Shown here: piece after piece, positions 32,050 through 42,930 of the stretch
Numbering within the stretch: position 1 is the stretch's first letter
Layout of the letters: the number at the start of each line of letters is the position of its first letter
DNA from: Natronospirillum operosum
GTDB lineage: Bacteria > Pseudomonadota > Gammaproteobacteria > Pseudomonadales > Natronospirillaceae
Length of the DNA stretch: 64,000 nucleotides
Reading direction: 5' to 3'
NCBI RefSeq assembly: GCF_004768465.1
Contig: NZ_SRMF01000001.1
Location: 907,893 to 971,892, forward strand
The notes under the pieces: model-generated
Database searches by the model: none
What the model was told of the DNA's origin: nothing
What the model saw: only the letters and a program-made list of their open reading frames with translations
Translations under genes and position numbers: made by a program

Positions 32050-32758
32050 GCAGATCGAACTCCCAGCCTGCAGGGGGTAAGTTGACAACGGGCTCATTAA
32101 CCCAGGTGTCCAGTTTCTGCTCGAAAGCCTGTCGCAGCAGCAGGGTAGCTCCCATGCGCATCAGATGCGGGCTCTCGACCTGGGCATCCAGCAACTGCCA
32201 GCGGCCCTGGCGACAGAGCCAGTCAACGGCCGCCAGCGCAATGCGTGAGCCATTGGTGCGGGCAGAGAACATGGACTCTCCAAAGAGTACTCGCCCAAGC
32301 GTGACACCGTAAAGCCCGCCCGCCAGTTCGTCACCGTACCAGACCGCAATGGCGGTGGCGGCACCCTGTGCATGCAGTTCCCTGTAGGCGGCCTGCATGC
32401 CCTCGGTGATCCAGGTACCCGGCTGCCCGGGGCGTTCAATACGGGCACAGGCCATCAGCACCTGCTCAAAGTCCCGATGCAGCGTAATACGCAGATCACT
32501 GCGCTGGCGGATGAAGCGCCGCAGGCGACGCGACACATGCACCTGGCCCGGCAGGAACACACATCTGGGCGTCGGCGACCACCAGAGCATGGGCTCCTGC
32601 TCACCGAACCACGGAAAGATGCCATGGCTGTAGGCCAGCGTCAGCCAGTCGGGCGTCAGGTCACCGCCTACTGCCAGCAGTCCATTGGGTTCCGGCAGGG
32701 CCAGATGGGTGGGCGGGAAAGCAGGAGGCGCTTCCGGATCGAGCCAATACAACGCCAT
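32021..32758 (-). CDS. aat: Leucyl/phenylalanyl-tRNA-protein transferase
   Basis: Aat adds Leu or Phe to proteins with N-terminal Arg or Lys, the second transferase of the bacterial N-degron pathway. The 245-residue product shows the opening FPPTHLALPEPNGLLAVGGDL, the GIFPWF and WWSPTPRCV motifs, TWITEGMQAAY and GRVLFGESMFS, all characteristic. It is upstream of bpt in one transcript and divergent from ftsK with 84 bases between them. The trxB gene that I recall at this spot in Pseudomonas aeruginosa is missing. Confidence 0.96.
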   Translation of the reverse strand: MALYWLDPEAPPAFPPTHLALPEPNGLLAVGGDLTPDWLTLAYSHGIFPWFGEQEPMLWWSPTPRCVFLPGQVHVSRRLRRFIRQRSDLRITLHRDFEQVLMACARIERPGQPGTWITEGMQAAYRELHAQGAATAIAVWYGDELAGGLYGVTLGRVLFGESMFSARTNGSRIALAAVDWLCRQGRWQLLDAQVESPHLMRMGATLLLRQAFEQKLDTWVNEPVVNLPPAGWEFDLHAFLQDIAA

Positions 32759-32842
32759 CTTATGTTAGGCCTGTGAAGTCCATGGTGATATAGTAACTGC
32801 TTCTGAGAAATTCCCATAACCTGTTGATTTAACGGCCATTGA

Positions 32843-35245
32843 ATGACATTCAACGCCCGCAAGGAATACCAGTCTGTACGCCGTCGCCTGCTCAATGAAG
32901 GGGTTGCGATCGTGCTCGCTGTGGTCTCACTGCTGAGTGGCATGGCACTGTATTCCTTCAGTCCCGCAGACCCTGGCTGGGCCTCCAGCGGCCGCGGCCA
33001 GATCGAAAACTGGGCCGGTTATGCCGGCGCCTGGTTTTCGTCATTGCTGTTGTCTCTGCTCGGCTGGCTGGCCTGGCTGGTTCCACTGCTGTTTGCCGGC
33101 ATGACCTGGACCGTGATCCGCCTGCGCCGCTCAACCGAACTCTGGTTCTGGCCGCTGCTGGCCCTGCGGGGCGTCGGGCTGATGCTGTTTGCCATCGGTT
33201 CCTGCGTGCTGCTGACCCTGCATTTTTCGTCCACACTCTCGTTCAGTGCTGGCGGTTATCTGGGCATAGCGGTCAGCGAATGGCTGTACCGATACCTGGG
33301 TCTGGTGGCCACTTCCATGGTGGCCCTGGCCCTGTGTCTGATTGGTCTGACACTGGCCACGCGGCTGTCCTGGCTGCGGCTGTTCGAATGGACCGGGGAA
33401 CAGGTTCTGCGCCTGTGGCAGCGCGTGCGCGCCGGCCGGCCTGAGCGCCAGGCCCGCAGCTCGGCAGCGCGGGCCGAGGCCATGGCACGGCGGGACAACC
33501 TGGAAGCCTATATCGAAGACCCGGCTGACCAGGCGGCCAGATCGGGTCGCAAGCCCGCCTACACCCTGCGCCAGAAACGTCGTGCCAGCTCTGAAGAGGC
33601 ACCGGCGAAGGCAACTGCTGCCGCCCGCCCGGCTGACCAGAAGACGGTCAGAATCGAACCCCTGAAGTCGGAACAGAGCGCTGCAGCACAGGCTGCCGAA
33701 GACAAGGCGCTGCGGCAGCCGGCCACGAACAAGGCACTGCTGGCCACCATGCCGAGCCTGTCGTTGCTGAATCCGCCGCCGCATCAGCCCGAGGCCGGTT
33801 ATTCCGAAACCAAGCTGACCGAGATGTCACGGCTGCTGGAAACCCGTCTCAAGGACTTTGGCGTGACCGCTGAAGTGGTGGCGGTGTGCCCCGGCCCGGT
33901 CATTACCCGCTTCGAAATCCAGCCGGCGGCCGGCGTCAAAGTCAGCAAGATTTCCAACCTGGCCAAGGATCTGGCGCGTTCACTGGCCATGGTCAGTGTA
34001 CGGGTGGTGGAGATCATTCCCGGCAAGTCCGTGGTCGGCATCGAGATACCGAATGAAAACCGGGCCATTGTCAGCCTGCAGGAAGTACTGGCTTCGAGTC
34101 AGTTCGATGATGCCCGCTCGCCGCTGACGCTGGCCCTGGGGCACGATATTTCCGGCACCCCGGTGGTGGCCAACCTGACGCGCATGCCACACCTGCTGGT
34201 AGCCGGCACCACGGGGTCGGGTAAGTCCGTGGGCGTCAACGCCATGCTGCTGAGTATCCTGCTCAAGGCCAGTCCGGAGGAGGTCAGACTGATTCTGATC
34301 GACCCCAAGATGCTCGAACTGTCGGTCTATGATGGTATTCCGCATCTGCTGACACCGGTCATTACCGACATGAAGGATGCCGCCAACGGCCTGCGCTGGT
34401 GTGTGGCGGAAATGGAACGACGCTACAAGCTGATGTCCAAGATGGGCGTGCGCAACCTGGCCGGTTTCAACCGCAAGGTGCGCGATGCAGCGGCTGCCGG
34501 CCAGCCCCTGCGGGACCCGCTGTGGAATCCGGAACTGAGCATGGACAGCGAAGCGCCGGTGCTCGAGCCACTGCCGTTTATTGTTGTGGTAATCGACGAA
34601 TTTGCCGACATGATGATGATTGTCGGCAAGAAGGTGGAAGAGCTTATCGCCCGCATCGCGCAGAAGGCGCGCGCGGCCGGCATCCACCTGATTCTGGCCA
34701 CGCAGCGTCCGTCTGTGGACGTCATTACCGGCCTGATCAAGGCCAATGTGCCGACGCGTATTGCGTTCCAGGTATCGTCCAAGGTCGACTCGCGCACCAT
34801 TCTGGATCAGGGCGGCGCCGAACAGCTGCTGGGCCATGGTGACATGCTCTACATGCCACCGGGCACCAGCCTGCCCATGCGCGTGCACGGAGCCTTTGTG
34901 GATGACGATGAGGTACACCGCGTGGTGGCCGAGTGGCAGAAACGCGGCGAGCCCGAATATATTGAAGAGATTACGGCTGGCGAACAGGAGAACAGCGGCA
35001 TGCTGACCGGCCTGATGGAAGAGGGCAGTGGAGATGATTCCGAATCGGACCCGCTGTTCGATGAGGCAGTCGCCTGTGTCACCGAATCCCGCAAGGCTTC
35101 GATTTCGTCAGTGCAGCGAAAATTGCGTATCGGATATAACCGCGCCGCCCGTTTAATAGATGGCATGGAGGCGGCTGGTATAGTGTCGTCACCCAGTCAC
35201 AATGGCAGCCGGGAAGTACTGGCACCGCCGCCACCCGATCGCTAG
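32843..35245 (+). CDS. ftsK: DNA translocase FtsK
   Basis: FtsK pumps DNA at the septum and activates XerCD recombination at dif. The 800-residue product has four transmembrane helices in the first 190 residues, a basic/Ala-rich linker much shorter than in E. coli, the alpha-beta motor (Walker [16 protein letters not shown], Walker [14 protein letters not shown]) and a C-terminal winged-helix gamma domain ([21 protein letters not shown]) that reads KOPS sites. The length matches pseudomonad FtsK. Confidence 0.97.
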   Translation: MTFNARKEYQSVRRRLLNEGVAIVLAVVSLLSGMALYSFSPADPGWASSGRGQIENWAGYAGAWFSSLLLSLLGWLAWLVPLLFAGMTWTVIRLRRSTELWFWPLLALRGVGLMLFAIGSCVLLTLHFSSTLSFSAGGYLGIAVSEWLYRYLGLVATSMVALALCLIGLTLATRLSWLRLFEWTGEQVLRLWQRVRAGRPERQARSSAARAEAMARRDNLEAYIEDPADQAARSGRKPAYTLRQKRRASSEEAPAKATAAARPADQKTVRIEPLKSEQSAAAQAAEDKALRQPATNKALLATMPSLSLLNPPPHQPEAGYSETKLTEMSRLLETRLKDFGVTAEVVAVCPGPVITRFEIQPAAGVKVSKISNLAKDLARSLAMVSVRVVEIIPGKSVVGIEIPNENRAIVSLQEVLASSQFDDARSPLTLALGHDISGTPVVANLTRMPHLLVAGTTGSGKSVGVNAMLLSILLKASPEEVRLILIDPKMLELSVYDGIPHLLTPVITDMKDAANGLRWCVAEMERRYKLMSKMGVRNLAGFNRKVRDAAAAGQPLRDPLWNPELSMDSEAPVLEPLPFIVVVIDEFADMMMIVGKKVEELIARIAQKARAAGIHLILATQRPSVDVITGLIKANVPTRIAFQVSSKVDSRTILDQGGAEQLLGHGDMLYMPPGTSLPMRVHGAFVDDDEVHRVVAEWQKRGEPEYIEEITAGEQENSGMLTGLMEEGSGDDSESDPLFDEAVACVTESRKASISSVQRKLRIGYNRAARLIDGMEAAGIVSSPSHNGSREVLAPPPPDR

Positions 35246-35264
35246 AGTCACTACAGGAGTTACT

Positions 35265-35939
35265 ATGTTTTGCCGACGCAGAAAGCTGCTGCGGACACCC
35301 GCTGTTGCACTGGTGACAGCCCTGATGCTGGTCCCGATGATGGGCGCCCAGGCCGAAGAAGACACCACCGAGCCGGGTCTGGAGTCATTGATGGACCGAC
35401 TCAGCGACCTGGAAACCCTGCGCGGCGAGTTCCGGCAGAACACGCTGGACGGGTCCGAGCGCCGCATCCAGAGTCAGCGCGGCGAGTTTCAGCTGGCCCG
35501 TCCCGATCGCCTCTACTGGTATACCGAGCCGCCCTACGAGCAGGCCATCTATGTCGATGATGACATCATCTGGAACTATGATATTGATCTGGAGCAGGCG
35601 ACCCGGCAGCCCGTCACGGACCAGTGGGAGCAGTCACCGGCGCTGATCCTGACTGGCTCGCGCGAGCAGATCGACCAGCGCTACGAGGTCGAGCAGACCT
35701 CCGAACGGGGCGATTATGCAACCTACACGCTGACGCCCCGCGTCGGCGACGGAACGGTCGAGTCGCTGTCCATCTCTTTCGATGGTCTGGTCCCGGCCAG
35801 CATCCGTCTGGTCGACAGTTTCAACCAGACCACTGTGGTCAATTTCGAGGGTCTGGAGCGCAACGTCAGCCTGGATGAAAGCCGCTTCCGCTTTGAGCCG
35901 CCTGATGGCGTGGATGTGCTAGAACAGATGGGGTCATGA
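35265..35939 (+). CDS. lolA: Outer-membrane lipoprotein carrier protein LolA
   Basis: LolA ferries lipoproteins across the periplasm from LolCDE to LolB. The start is the ATG at 35265 after ACAGGAG; upstream codons in frame lie inside ftsK and are rejected. The 224-residue precursor has a signal peptide ending GAQA (cleavage near residue 30). Family motifs are LRGEFRQNT, GEFQLARPDRLYW and the FEGLERN region near the end. It sits between ftsK and rarA, as in most gammaproteobacteria, and its stop overlaps the rarA start. Confidence 0.94.
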   Translation: MFCRRRKLLRTPAVALVTALMLVPMMGAQAEEDTTEPGLESLMDRLSDLETLRGEFRQNTLDGSERRIQSQRGEFQLARPDRLYWYTEPPYEQAIYVDDDIIWNYDIDLEQATRQPVTDQWEQSPALILTGSREQIDQRYEVEQTSERGDYATYTLTPRVGDGTVESLSISFDGLVPASIRLVDSFNQTTVVNFEGLERNVSLDESRFRFEPPDGVDVLEQMGS

Positions 35940-37267
35940 CAGACGATCTTTTCAACGCGAACAAGCCCTATCAGCCACTGGCGGAGCGAATGCGCCCGGC
36001 CCGGCTGGAAGACTACCTGGGGCAGAGCCACCTGCTGGGGCCGGATGGCCCCATCAGCCAGCAACTGGCGCACCACACCCTGCACTCGATGATTCTCTGG
36101 GGGCCGCCCGGGGTCGGCAAGACGACCCTGGCGCGCCTGCTGACCAAGGCCGTCGATGCCGACTTCATGCAGATTTCCGCCGTCATGTCGGGCGTCAAGG
36201 ATATTCGGGAAATCATCGATCGCGCGCGCATGGCCCAGCAGCGGGGCCGTATCACTGTATTGTTTGTCGATGAAGTCCACCGCTTCAACAAGTCACAGCA
36301 GGATGCCTTTCTGCCGCATGTGGAAGCCGGCACGGTCATCTTTATCGGTGCCACCACCGAGAACCCTTCTTTCGAGCTGAACCGGGCCCTGTTGTCCCGA
36401 GCCACCGTCTATCGTCTGCAGCCCTTTAGTGAAGACGAGCTGACTGCCGTGCTCGAAAGAGCTTTAAAAGAAGATGTGCAACTGGCCGGCCGGGCCGAAC
36501 GCTTTGATGCCAATGCCCTGCAGCTGATTGCCCGCGCGGCGATGGGAGATGCCCGGCGCGCGCTGAATGCGCTGGAGTCGGTCTGTGCCCAGGTCAATGA
36601 TGATGACTCGGTCATTGATGCAGAGCGGCTGGCAGACCTGCTCGGCGAACAGATCAAGGGCTTCGACAAGGGCGGCGATGTGTTCTACGAGCAGATCTCG
36701 GCCCTGCACAAGTCGGTTCGGGGCAGTGACCCCGATGCGGCCCTGTACTGGCTCTGTCGCATGCTGGAAGGCGGCGTCGATCCGCTCTATGTGGCTCGTC
36801 GCGTGGTACGCATGGCCTCCGAGGATATCGGCAATGCCGATCCCCGCGCCCTGCAGTTGGCCATCAACGCCTGGGATGTACAGACCCGGCTCGGCTCGCC
36901 GGAAGGGGAACTGACCATTGCCCAGGCCGTTATCTACATGGCCTGTGCGCCCAAGTCCAACGCGGTCTACAGTGCCTACAACGCGATGCGCAAGACCGTC
37001 GCCGACACGCCGGATCACGAAGTGCCCATGCATCTGCGCAACGCCCCGACCGGCCTGATGAAGGATATGGGCATGGGCGAGGACTACCGCTATGCCCACG
37101 ACGAACCCGAAGCCTTTGCCGCCGGGGAAAGCTATCTGCCCGAAGCGCTGAAGGATCTGCGTCACTATTCGCCCGTGGACCGTGGTCTGGAAAGCAAAAT
37201 TCGGGCAAAATTGGACCATCTCGCGGCGCTGAACCGTCAATCCGATCGCCAACGCTATTCGGACTGA
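35936..37267 (+). CDS. rarA: Replication-associated recombination protein RarA (MgsA)
   Basis: RarA is a AAA+ ATPase that acts at stalled replication forks. The 443-residue product has PLAERMRPARLEDYLGQSHL at the start, Walker A GPPGVGKTTLA, Walker B LFVDEVHRFNKSQQDAFLP and sensor GATTENPSFELN. The C-terminal tetramerisation domain carries MASEDIGNADPRAL and PKSNAVY. It overlaps the lolA stop by four bases. Confidence 0.96.
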   Translation: MTDDLFNANKPYQPLAERMRPARLEDYLGQSHLLGPDGPISQQLAHHTLHSMILWGPPGVGKTTLARLLTKAVDADFMQISAVMSGVKDIREIIDRARMAQQRGRITVLFVDEVHRFNKSQQDAFLPHVEAGTVIFIGATTENPSFELNRALLSRATVYRLQPFSEDELTAVLERALKEDVQLAGRAERFDANALQLIARAAMGDARRALNALESVCAQVNDDDSVIDAERLADLLGEQIKGFDKGGDVFYEQISALHKSVRGSDPDAALYWLCRMLEGGVDPLYVARRVVRMASEDIGNADPRALQLAINAWDVQTRLGSPEGELTIAQAVIYMACAPKSNAVYSAYNAMRKTVADTPDHEVPMHLRNAPTGLMKDMGMGEDYRYAHDEPEAFAAGESYLPEALKDLRHYSPVDRGLESKIRAKLDHLAALNRQSDRQRYSD

Positions 37268-38644
<1,377 letters not shown>

Positions 38645-38645
38645 C

Positions 38646-40043
38646 ATGGATTTCCTGCCCCTGTTTCATCAGGTCGGAGATCAGTCTGCACTGATCGTGG
38701 GCGGCGGTCCGGTGGCCGCGCGCAAGGCCCAGTTGCTGCTCGAAGCCGGAGCCAGTGTGACTCTGCTCGCCCCCGAACTGGCAGCGGCCAGTCAGATCCT
38801 GGTTGATGAGGCCAGGGTGCTCTGGATTAATGCTGTCTACGAGGCCAGGCACCTGCAGCAGATGGATCTGATCGTGGCGGCTACCAACGATCAGCAGGTC
38901 AATCATCAGGTGGCGGCGGATGCGCGGCAACTGCGTCTGCCGGTCAATGTGGTCAATGACCCGACGGCCGGCACCTTCATCTTCCCGGCCGTTATCGACC
39001 GTTCGCCTGTGGTGGCTGCCGTCAGCAGCAGTGGGGCAGCGCCGGTACTGACACGCCTGATGCGCGGGCGTATCGAGAGCCTGCTGCCAGCCAGCATGGG
39101 CCTGCTTGCCCAGTTGGTGGGGCAGTACCGCAAACAGGTGCAGGAGACTCTGTCCGGCAGTACTGCTCGGCGCCGCTTCTGGGAGCGGGTGCTGAACGGC
39201 GTGATTGCCGACAGGGCCATGACCGGACAGAAAGAGGCCGCCGGCCGGTTGCTGGAAGAAGAACTGCAGCATTTCCGGCAGGGCGATCACGGGCGCGGAG
39301 AAGTCTATCTGGTCGGTGCCGGGCCGGGTGACCCGGACCTGCTGACCTTCAAGGCCCTGCGCCTGATGCAGCAGGCCGATGTGGTGCTGCATGACCGCTT
39401 GGTCAGCCCGGAGATCCTGGCCCTGGTGCGCCGTGATGCCGAGTTGATCTATGTCGGCAAGCGACGCAGTGAGCACGCCGTACCGCAGGAAGGCATCAAC
39501 GAACTGCTGATTCGCCATGCCCGCGCCGGCAAACGGGTCTGCCGGCTGAAGGGCGGTGACCCCTTCATCTTCGGCCGCGGTGGCGAAGAAATCGAACAGC
39601 TCGCTGCCGCCGGCATCGAGTTCCAGGTGGTGCCCGGCATCACGGCCGCTTCGGGCTGTGCTGCCTACAGCGGCATCCCGCTAACGCACCGGGACTACTC
39701 GCAATCGGTGCGTTTCGTGACCGCCCACCTGAAAAACAACACCAGTGACCTGAAATGGGACGAACTGGTCACCGCCGGCCAGACTCTGGTGTTCTACATG
39801 GGGCTGGTGGCGCTGCCGGAAATAGCCCGCCAGCTGTGTGCCCACGGCTGCTCACCGGACATGCCAGTGGCGCTGATAGAGCAGGGCACCACACCCCAGC
39901 ACCGTGTCTTCACCGCCACGCTGAGCACCATCTGCGACCTGGTCGACCAGCATGATGTTCAGGCGCCGACGCTGATTATCGTGGGCGAAGTGGTCAAACT
40001 GCATCACAAGCTGAACTGGTTCAAACCGGCTGTCGAGGGCTGA
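38646..40043 (+). CDS. cysG: Siroheme synthase CysG (multifunctional)
   Basis: CysG makes siroheme, the cofactor of assimilatory sulfite and nitrite reductases, from uroporphyrinogen III. The ATG at 38646 is one base after the serS stop and the product is 465 residues. The N-terminal half (about 1-205) is the NAD-dependent precorrin-2 dehydrogenase and ferrochelatase (LIVGGGPVAARKAQLLL). The C-terminal half is the SAM uroporphyrinogen methyltransferase (YLVGAGPGDPDLLTFKA, LKGGDPFIFGRGGEE, VVPGITAASG). The fusion is full length. It fits the nitrate transporter in this window, but that link is inference. Confidence 0.96.
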   Translation: MDFLPLFHQVGDQSALIVGGGPVAARKAQLLLEAGASVTLLAPELAAASQILVDEARVLWINAVYEARHLQQMDLIVAATNDQQVNHQVAADARQLRLPVNVVNDPTAGTFIFPAVIDRSPVVAAVSSSGAAPVLTRLMRGRIESLLPASMGLLAQLVGQYRKQVQETLSGSTARRRFWERVLNGVIADRAMTGQKEAAGRLLEEELQHFRQGDHGRGEVYLVGAGPGDPDLLTFKALRLMQQADVVLHDRLVSPEILALVRRDAELIYVGKRRSEHAVPQEGINELLIRHARAGKRVCRLKGGDPFIFGRGGEEIEQLAAAGIEFQVVPGITAASGCAAYSGIPLTHRDYSQSVRFVTAHLKNNTSDLKWDELVTAGQTLVFYMGLVALPEIARQLCAHGCSPDMPVALIEQGTTPQHRVFTATLSTICDLVDQHDVQAPTLIIVGEVVKLHHKLNWFKPAVEG

Positions 40044-40087
40044 TGGCCGCTGATGGCTTGTTTTACATGAATTCACAATACAACCTG

Positions 40088-40118
40088 TTGACTTAAAGTT
40101 AACTTCAACATCTAGGCT
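40088..40118 (+). promoter_or_regulatory. MerR-type promoter with dyad between -35 and -10
   Basis: TTGACT (40088-40093) and TAGGCT (40113-40118) are separated by 19 bases, the stretched spacing typical of MerR-controlled promoters. The spacer contains the near-perfect dyad TTAAAGTT/AACTTCAA (40093-40108) around GTTAAC, the same centre as known SoxR operators. No merR-family gene is in the window. Confidence 0.6.
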
Positions 40119-40150
40119 GCATCTGAAATCACGACAGAGAGGAGACTGTC

Positions 40151-40795
40151 ATGCGACAGATACAGCCCGATGTATGGGAAACCGATACCGAAGCGCCATT
40201 CCCCGGCCTGACCACTCACGCTTACCTGCTGACCCGAGAGCAGGGCAATGTGCTGTTCTACAATACGCGCCATAAAGCCGATATTGATCAGATGGCGGAG
40301 CTGGGCGGTGTGGACCATCAGTTGCTCAGTCATGAAGACGAAGTGGGGGAGGGCATGAACCATCTGGCGCAGCGCCATGGCACCCAACTCTGGGGCCACG
40401 TCGCCGAACAGGCGGCCTTTGCCAGGGTACGCACCCCCGACCATACCTTTGACCAGCGCCAGACTGTGCTGGGCAATATCGAGCTGATCCCCACCCCCGG
40501 CCACAGCCCGGGCAGCACCTGCTTTCTGGTGGAATCTCCGCTGGGGCAGCGCTACCTGTTCACAGGGGATACGCTGTTCATCAATCGCCAGAACCGGTGG
40601 ACCGCAGGCTTTATCGCCAGTGTTCATACGGAGGAGAACCGGACTCTGCTGGCCGACAGCCTGCGCTTGCTGCGCACCCTGGAGCCGGATGTGGTCTTCG
40701 GCAGTGCCTTTACCGGTGATCACGGTTTCGAGGTCATGACCGGAGACCGCTGGCCAGAAGCCGTTGATCAGGCACTGGAACGCCTGCTTCGATAA
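40151..40795 (+). CDS. MBL-fold hydrolase with atypical metal motif
   Basis: This 214-residue cytoplasmic protein of the metallo-beta-lactamase superfamily is preceded by GAGAGGAGA. The later metal motifs are recognisable: TPGHSPGS (metal-binding His) and LFTGDTLF (bridging Asp). The first motif, normally HxHxDH, reads SHEDEVGEG, so it has one His, an Asp and a Glu in those places. Such variants exist in poorly characterised subgroups. It has its own promoter of MerR-type geometry and converges on the sigma54 regulator gene. Substrate unknown. Confidence 0.8.
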   Translation: MRQIQPDVWETDTEAPFPGLTTHAYLLTREQGNVLFYNTRHKADIDQMAELGGVDHQLLSHEDEVGEGMNHLAQRHGTQLWGHVAEQAAFARVRTPDHTFDQRQTVLGNIELIPTPGHSPGSTCFLVESPLGQRYLFTGDTLFINRQNRWTAGFIASVHTEENRTLLADSLRLLRTLEPDVVFGSAFTGDHGFEVMTGDRWPEAVDQALERLLR

Positions 40796-40860
40796 CCACG
40801 GGGTCGAAGTCGACCTGAAAACCCCCGCCATGGACGGCGATCAGCTTGGCAATATTGGCA

Positions 40861-42642
40861 TCATGGCGGACTGTCAGACAGGCCGTGCTTTTTCATGCGG
40901 TACGCCAGTTGCGGCCGGGTCAGGCCAAGGCGCCGTGCCGCCTTTGACAGGTTGCCGCGGGTACTTTGAACGGCATTCTGTATCAGTTGTTGTTCCAACT
41001 CATCCAGACTCAATTCAGCATCGCCGTTCTGAAACGCCTCCAGATGCGCAGACAGAGTGTTGTCCGATAGCCCAGTCGATTGATTGTTTGTGCTCAAGCC
41101 CCCGGATCTGTTCAACGAATAGATCATGCTGTCCGGAATCTTTTCATTGCGAAACAGATGGGGCAGGTCGAGGGGCTCGTTGTCTTCTGAAGCAATCACG
41201 CCTCGTTCGATGATATTTTGCAGCTCTCTGATATTGCCGGGGAAGTCGTAGTTGAGCAGGGCCATGGAGGCTCTCTGCGTAATGCCGTTCGGATGGCGAT
41301 CATGCTGCGTACAGAACAGATTGAAGAAGTGACTGATCAACAGGGGAATGTCACTGCGTCGCTCGCGCAACGGCGGAATAGTGATTGGAAAGACGTTCAG
41401 ACGGTAGAACAGGTCTTCGCGGAACCGTCCTTCGGCGACCGCCTGGCGCAGGTCGATATTGGTGGCCGCCACGATACGAACATCCAGTTTTATCGGGTGT
41501 GTGCCACCAACACGTTCAATCTCGGATTCCTGCAGGGCGCGCAGCAGCTTGCTTTGGCCTGCCAGATCAAGCTCGCTGATTTCATCCAGAAACAGTGTGC
41601 CACCGTGTGCACGTTCAAAGCGTCCGGGTCGGCTTGCACTGGCCCCGGTAAAGGCCCCTTTTTCCACACCGAACAGCTCTGCTTCCAGCAGGTTGTCCGG
41701 AATGGCGGCACAATTGAAGGCCACAAACGGCCCGGAACTGATCGGGCTGGTGGCATGCAGGCGCGAAGCAAAAAGCTCCTTGCCCACGCCGGATTCACCA
41801 ATGAACAGCACGGTGGCCATGGTACCGGCCACCTTGTTCAAGGCGTGATTGGCGGCCGTAAAGGCGGCGGAACCACCGATCATTTGCCGGCTGTTGGTTG
41901 GCTCAAGTGATACCAGTGGCGCGGCGGACTCGCTTCGGCGCGGTACATTCGCCTCGCCGGTCGAGATGTTGATGTACTTCAGGTCTTCTTCGGGGTCGGG
42001 CCACATCTCAGCAGATTTCCCGATAACCCGGCACAGGGAATGCCCCATGGACCGGCACTCCACCTCGCGAAAAATCACCATGGAGCCTATCAGGCCGCTG
42101 ACATAGCCCATGGCATAACCCAACTCCATCCAGCATGCGGGGTGCACACCGACCCCGTAGCTGGCCAGATGTTCGTCATCTTCGCTGCTGTGGTACCAGA
42201 GAAACTCGCCATCGTAGAGGCCCTTTTCGGAATCGAATTCGAAACGTACGGTTTCCACCTGTACGGCACCTTCCAGCGCATGAAGCTTGGTGCCCGCAAA
42301 GAAGATGGACTCATGGTCGGCCGAGGGCCACTGAGTCCTGACCAGGTGGGCATCGCGGGCACCTGACACATAACCAGTGCGGGTCAGCAGGCCACGGGTT
42401 TTCTCCAGCCCGATCATGTCGATGAGCTCACGCCTCATGGAGCCAAAGGAACTGGCATGCACGAGCAGCATTCGCTGGTCGGTCAGCCAGATACGGCCAT
42501 CTCCAGGAGAGAACTGCAGGCATTCGCTGAGCTCGTCCAGCGTGGGTGAACTTTGGTTGTTCAGGTGATCGGAATGGCCCCTGAACGGCTGGCCGCCGGC
42601 TTCCCGGACGATTTCAGCAAGAGAGATTCGGGATGATGTCAT
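40861..42642 (-). CDS. XylR/DmpR-like sigma54-dependent activator
   Basis: This is an effector-sensing activator of aromatic catabolism. The start at 42642 ([10 protein letters not shown]) gives 593 residues; a longer frame lacks family similarity. Residues about 35-110 are the XylR N-terminal domain and about 110-210 the V4R effector-binding domain with conserved His and Cys residues ([15 protein letters not shown]). The AAA+ domain (about 250-490) has Walker A GESGVGKE, the sigma54-contacting loop GAFTGA (329-334) and GTLFLDEIS. The C-terminal Fis-type helix-turn-helix ends [21 protein letters not shown]. It is divergent from the aldehyde dehydrogenase gene it most likely controls. Confidence 0.92.
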   Translation of the reverse strand: MTSSRISLAEIVREAGGQPFRGHSDHLNNQSSPTLDELSECLQFSPGDGRIWLTDQRMLLVHASSFGSMRRELIDMIGLEKTRGLLTRTGYVSGARDAHLVRTQWPSADHESIFFAGTKLHALEGAVQVETVRFEFDSEKGLYDGEFLWYHSSEDDEHLASYGVGVHPACWMELGYAMGYVSGLIGSMVIFREVECRSMGHSLCRVIGKSAEMWPDPEEDLKYINISTGEANVPRRSESAAPLVSLEPTNSRQMIGGSAAFTAANHALNKVAGTMATVLFIGESGVGKELFASRLHATSPISSGPFVAFNCAAIPDNLLEAELFGVEKGAFTGASASRPGRFERAHGGTLFLDEISELDLAGQSKLLRALQESEIERVGGTHPIKLDVRIVAATNIDLRQAVAEGRFREDLFYRLNVFPITIPPLRERRSDIPLLISHFFNLFCTQHDRHPNGITQRASMALLNYDFPGNIRELQNIIERGVIASEDNEPLDLPHLFRNEKIPDSMIYSLNRSGGLSTNNQSTGLSDNTLSAHLEAFQNGDAELSLDELEQQLIQNAVQSTRGNLSKAARRLGLTRPQLAYRMKKHGLSDSPP

Positions 42643-42712
42643 TGCTGTGGCTCTGTTTTTGTAATTCGCGGGTTTTGTATTTCTTATATGGTCATCTCTA
42701 TATTGGGCCGAC

Positions 42713-42728
42713 TTGATCATATCGTCAA
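42713..42728. promoter_or_regulatory. XylR-like upstream activating sequence
   Basis: TTGATCATATCGTCAA is an imperfect 16-bp palindrome that keeps the TTGA....TCAA ends and the N-CA core of the known XylR site (TTGANCAATTGNTCAA). It lies roughly 150 bases upstream of the predicted transcription start of the aldehyde dehydrogenase gene, in the range used at the Pu promoter. Flanking GGG and CCC extend the symmetry loosely. Confidence 0.65.
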
Positions 42729-42796
42729 ATCCGACCCAGGCCACCCCTTCACGCCGCCCCGGCGGCCCGGCCGAGACCGCAAATTATTTTCTTTCT

Positions 42797-42809
42797 ACTC
42801 AATGACTTA
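42797..42809. promoter_or_regulatory. IHF-like site between activator site and promoter
   Basis: ACTCAATGACTTA matches the IHF consensus WATCAANNNNTTR at every defined position but one. It lies in an AT-rich stretch between the XylR-like site and the -24/-12 promoter, where DNA bending would bring activator and polymerase together. Confidence 0.5.
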
Positions 42810-42848
42810 AGGCAGATTTCAGACCTTTTCAGATAGCTTCCTGCCAGT

Positions 42849-42863
42849 GGGCACACCTCTTGC
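42849..42863 (+). promoter_or_regulatory. Sigma54 promoter (-24/-12)
   Basis: GGGCACACCTCTTGC contains GGCAC-N5-TTGC, with GG and GC ten bases apart; only the T before GG is replaced by G. The predicted transcription start is near 42875, which gives a leader of about 55 bases before the aldehyde dehydrogenase start at 42931. Confidence 0.85.
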
Positions 42864-42930
42864 GATGGCGATGCTGTGGTTAACCACGATCTCTTACAAC
42901 TCTCTACAACAACAAGACAGGAGATTTAGC

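Noticed and set aside
42847-42930. Upstream extension of the aldehyde dehydrogenase to 42847.
   Set aside because: It would place the start on the -24/-12 promoter itself; ATG 42931 has a good ribosome site.
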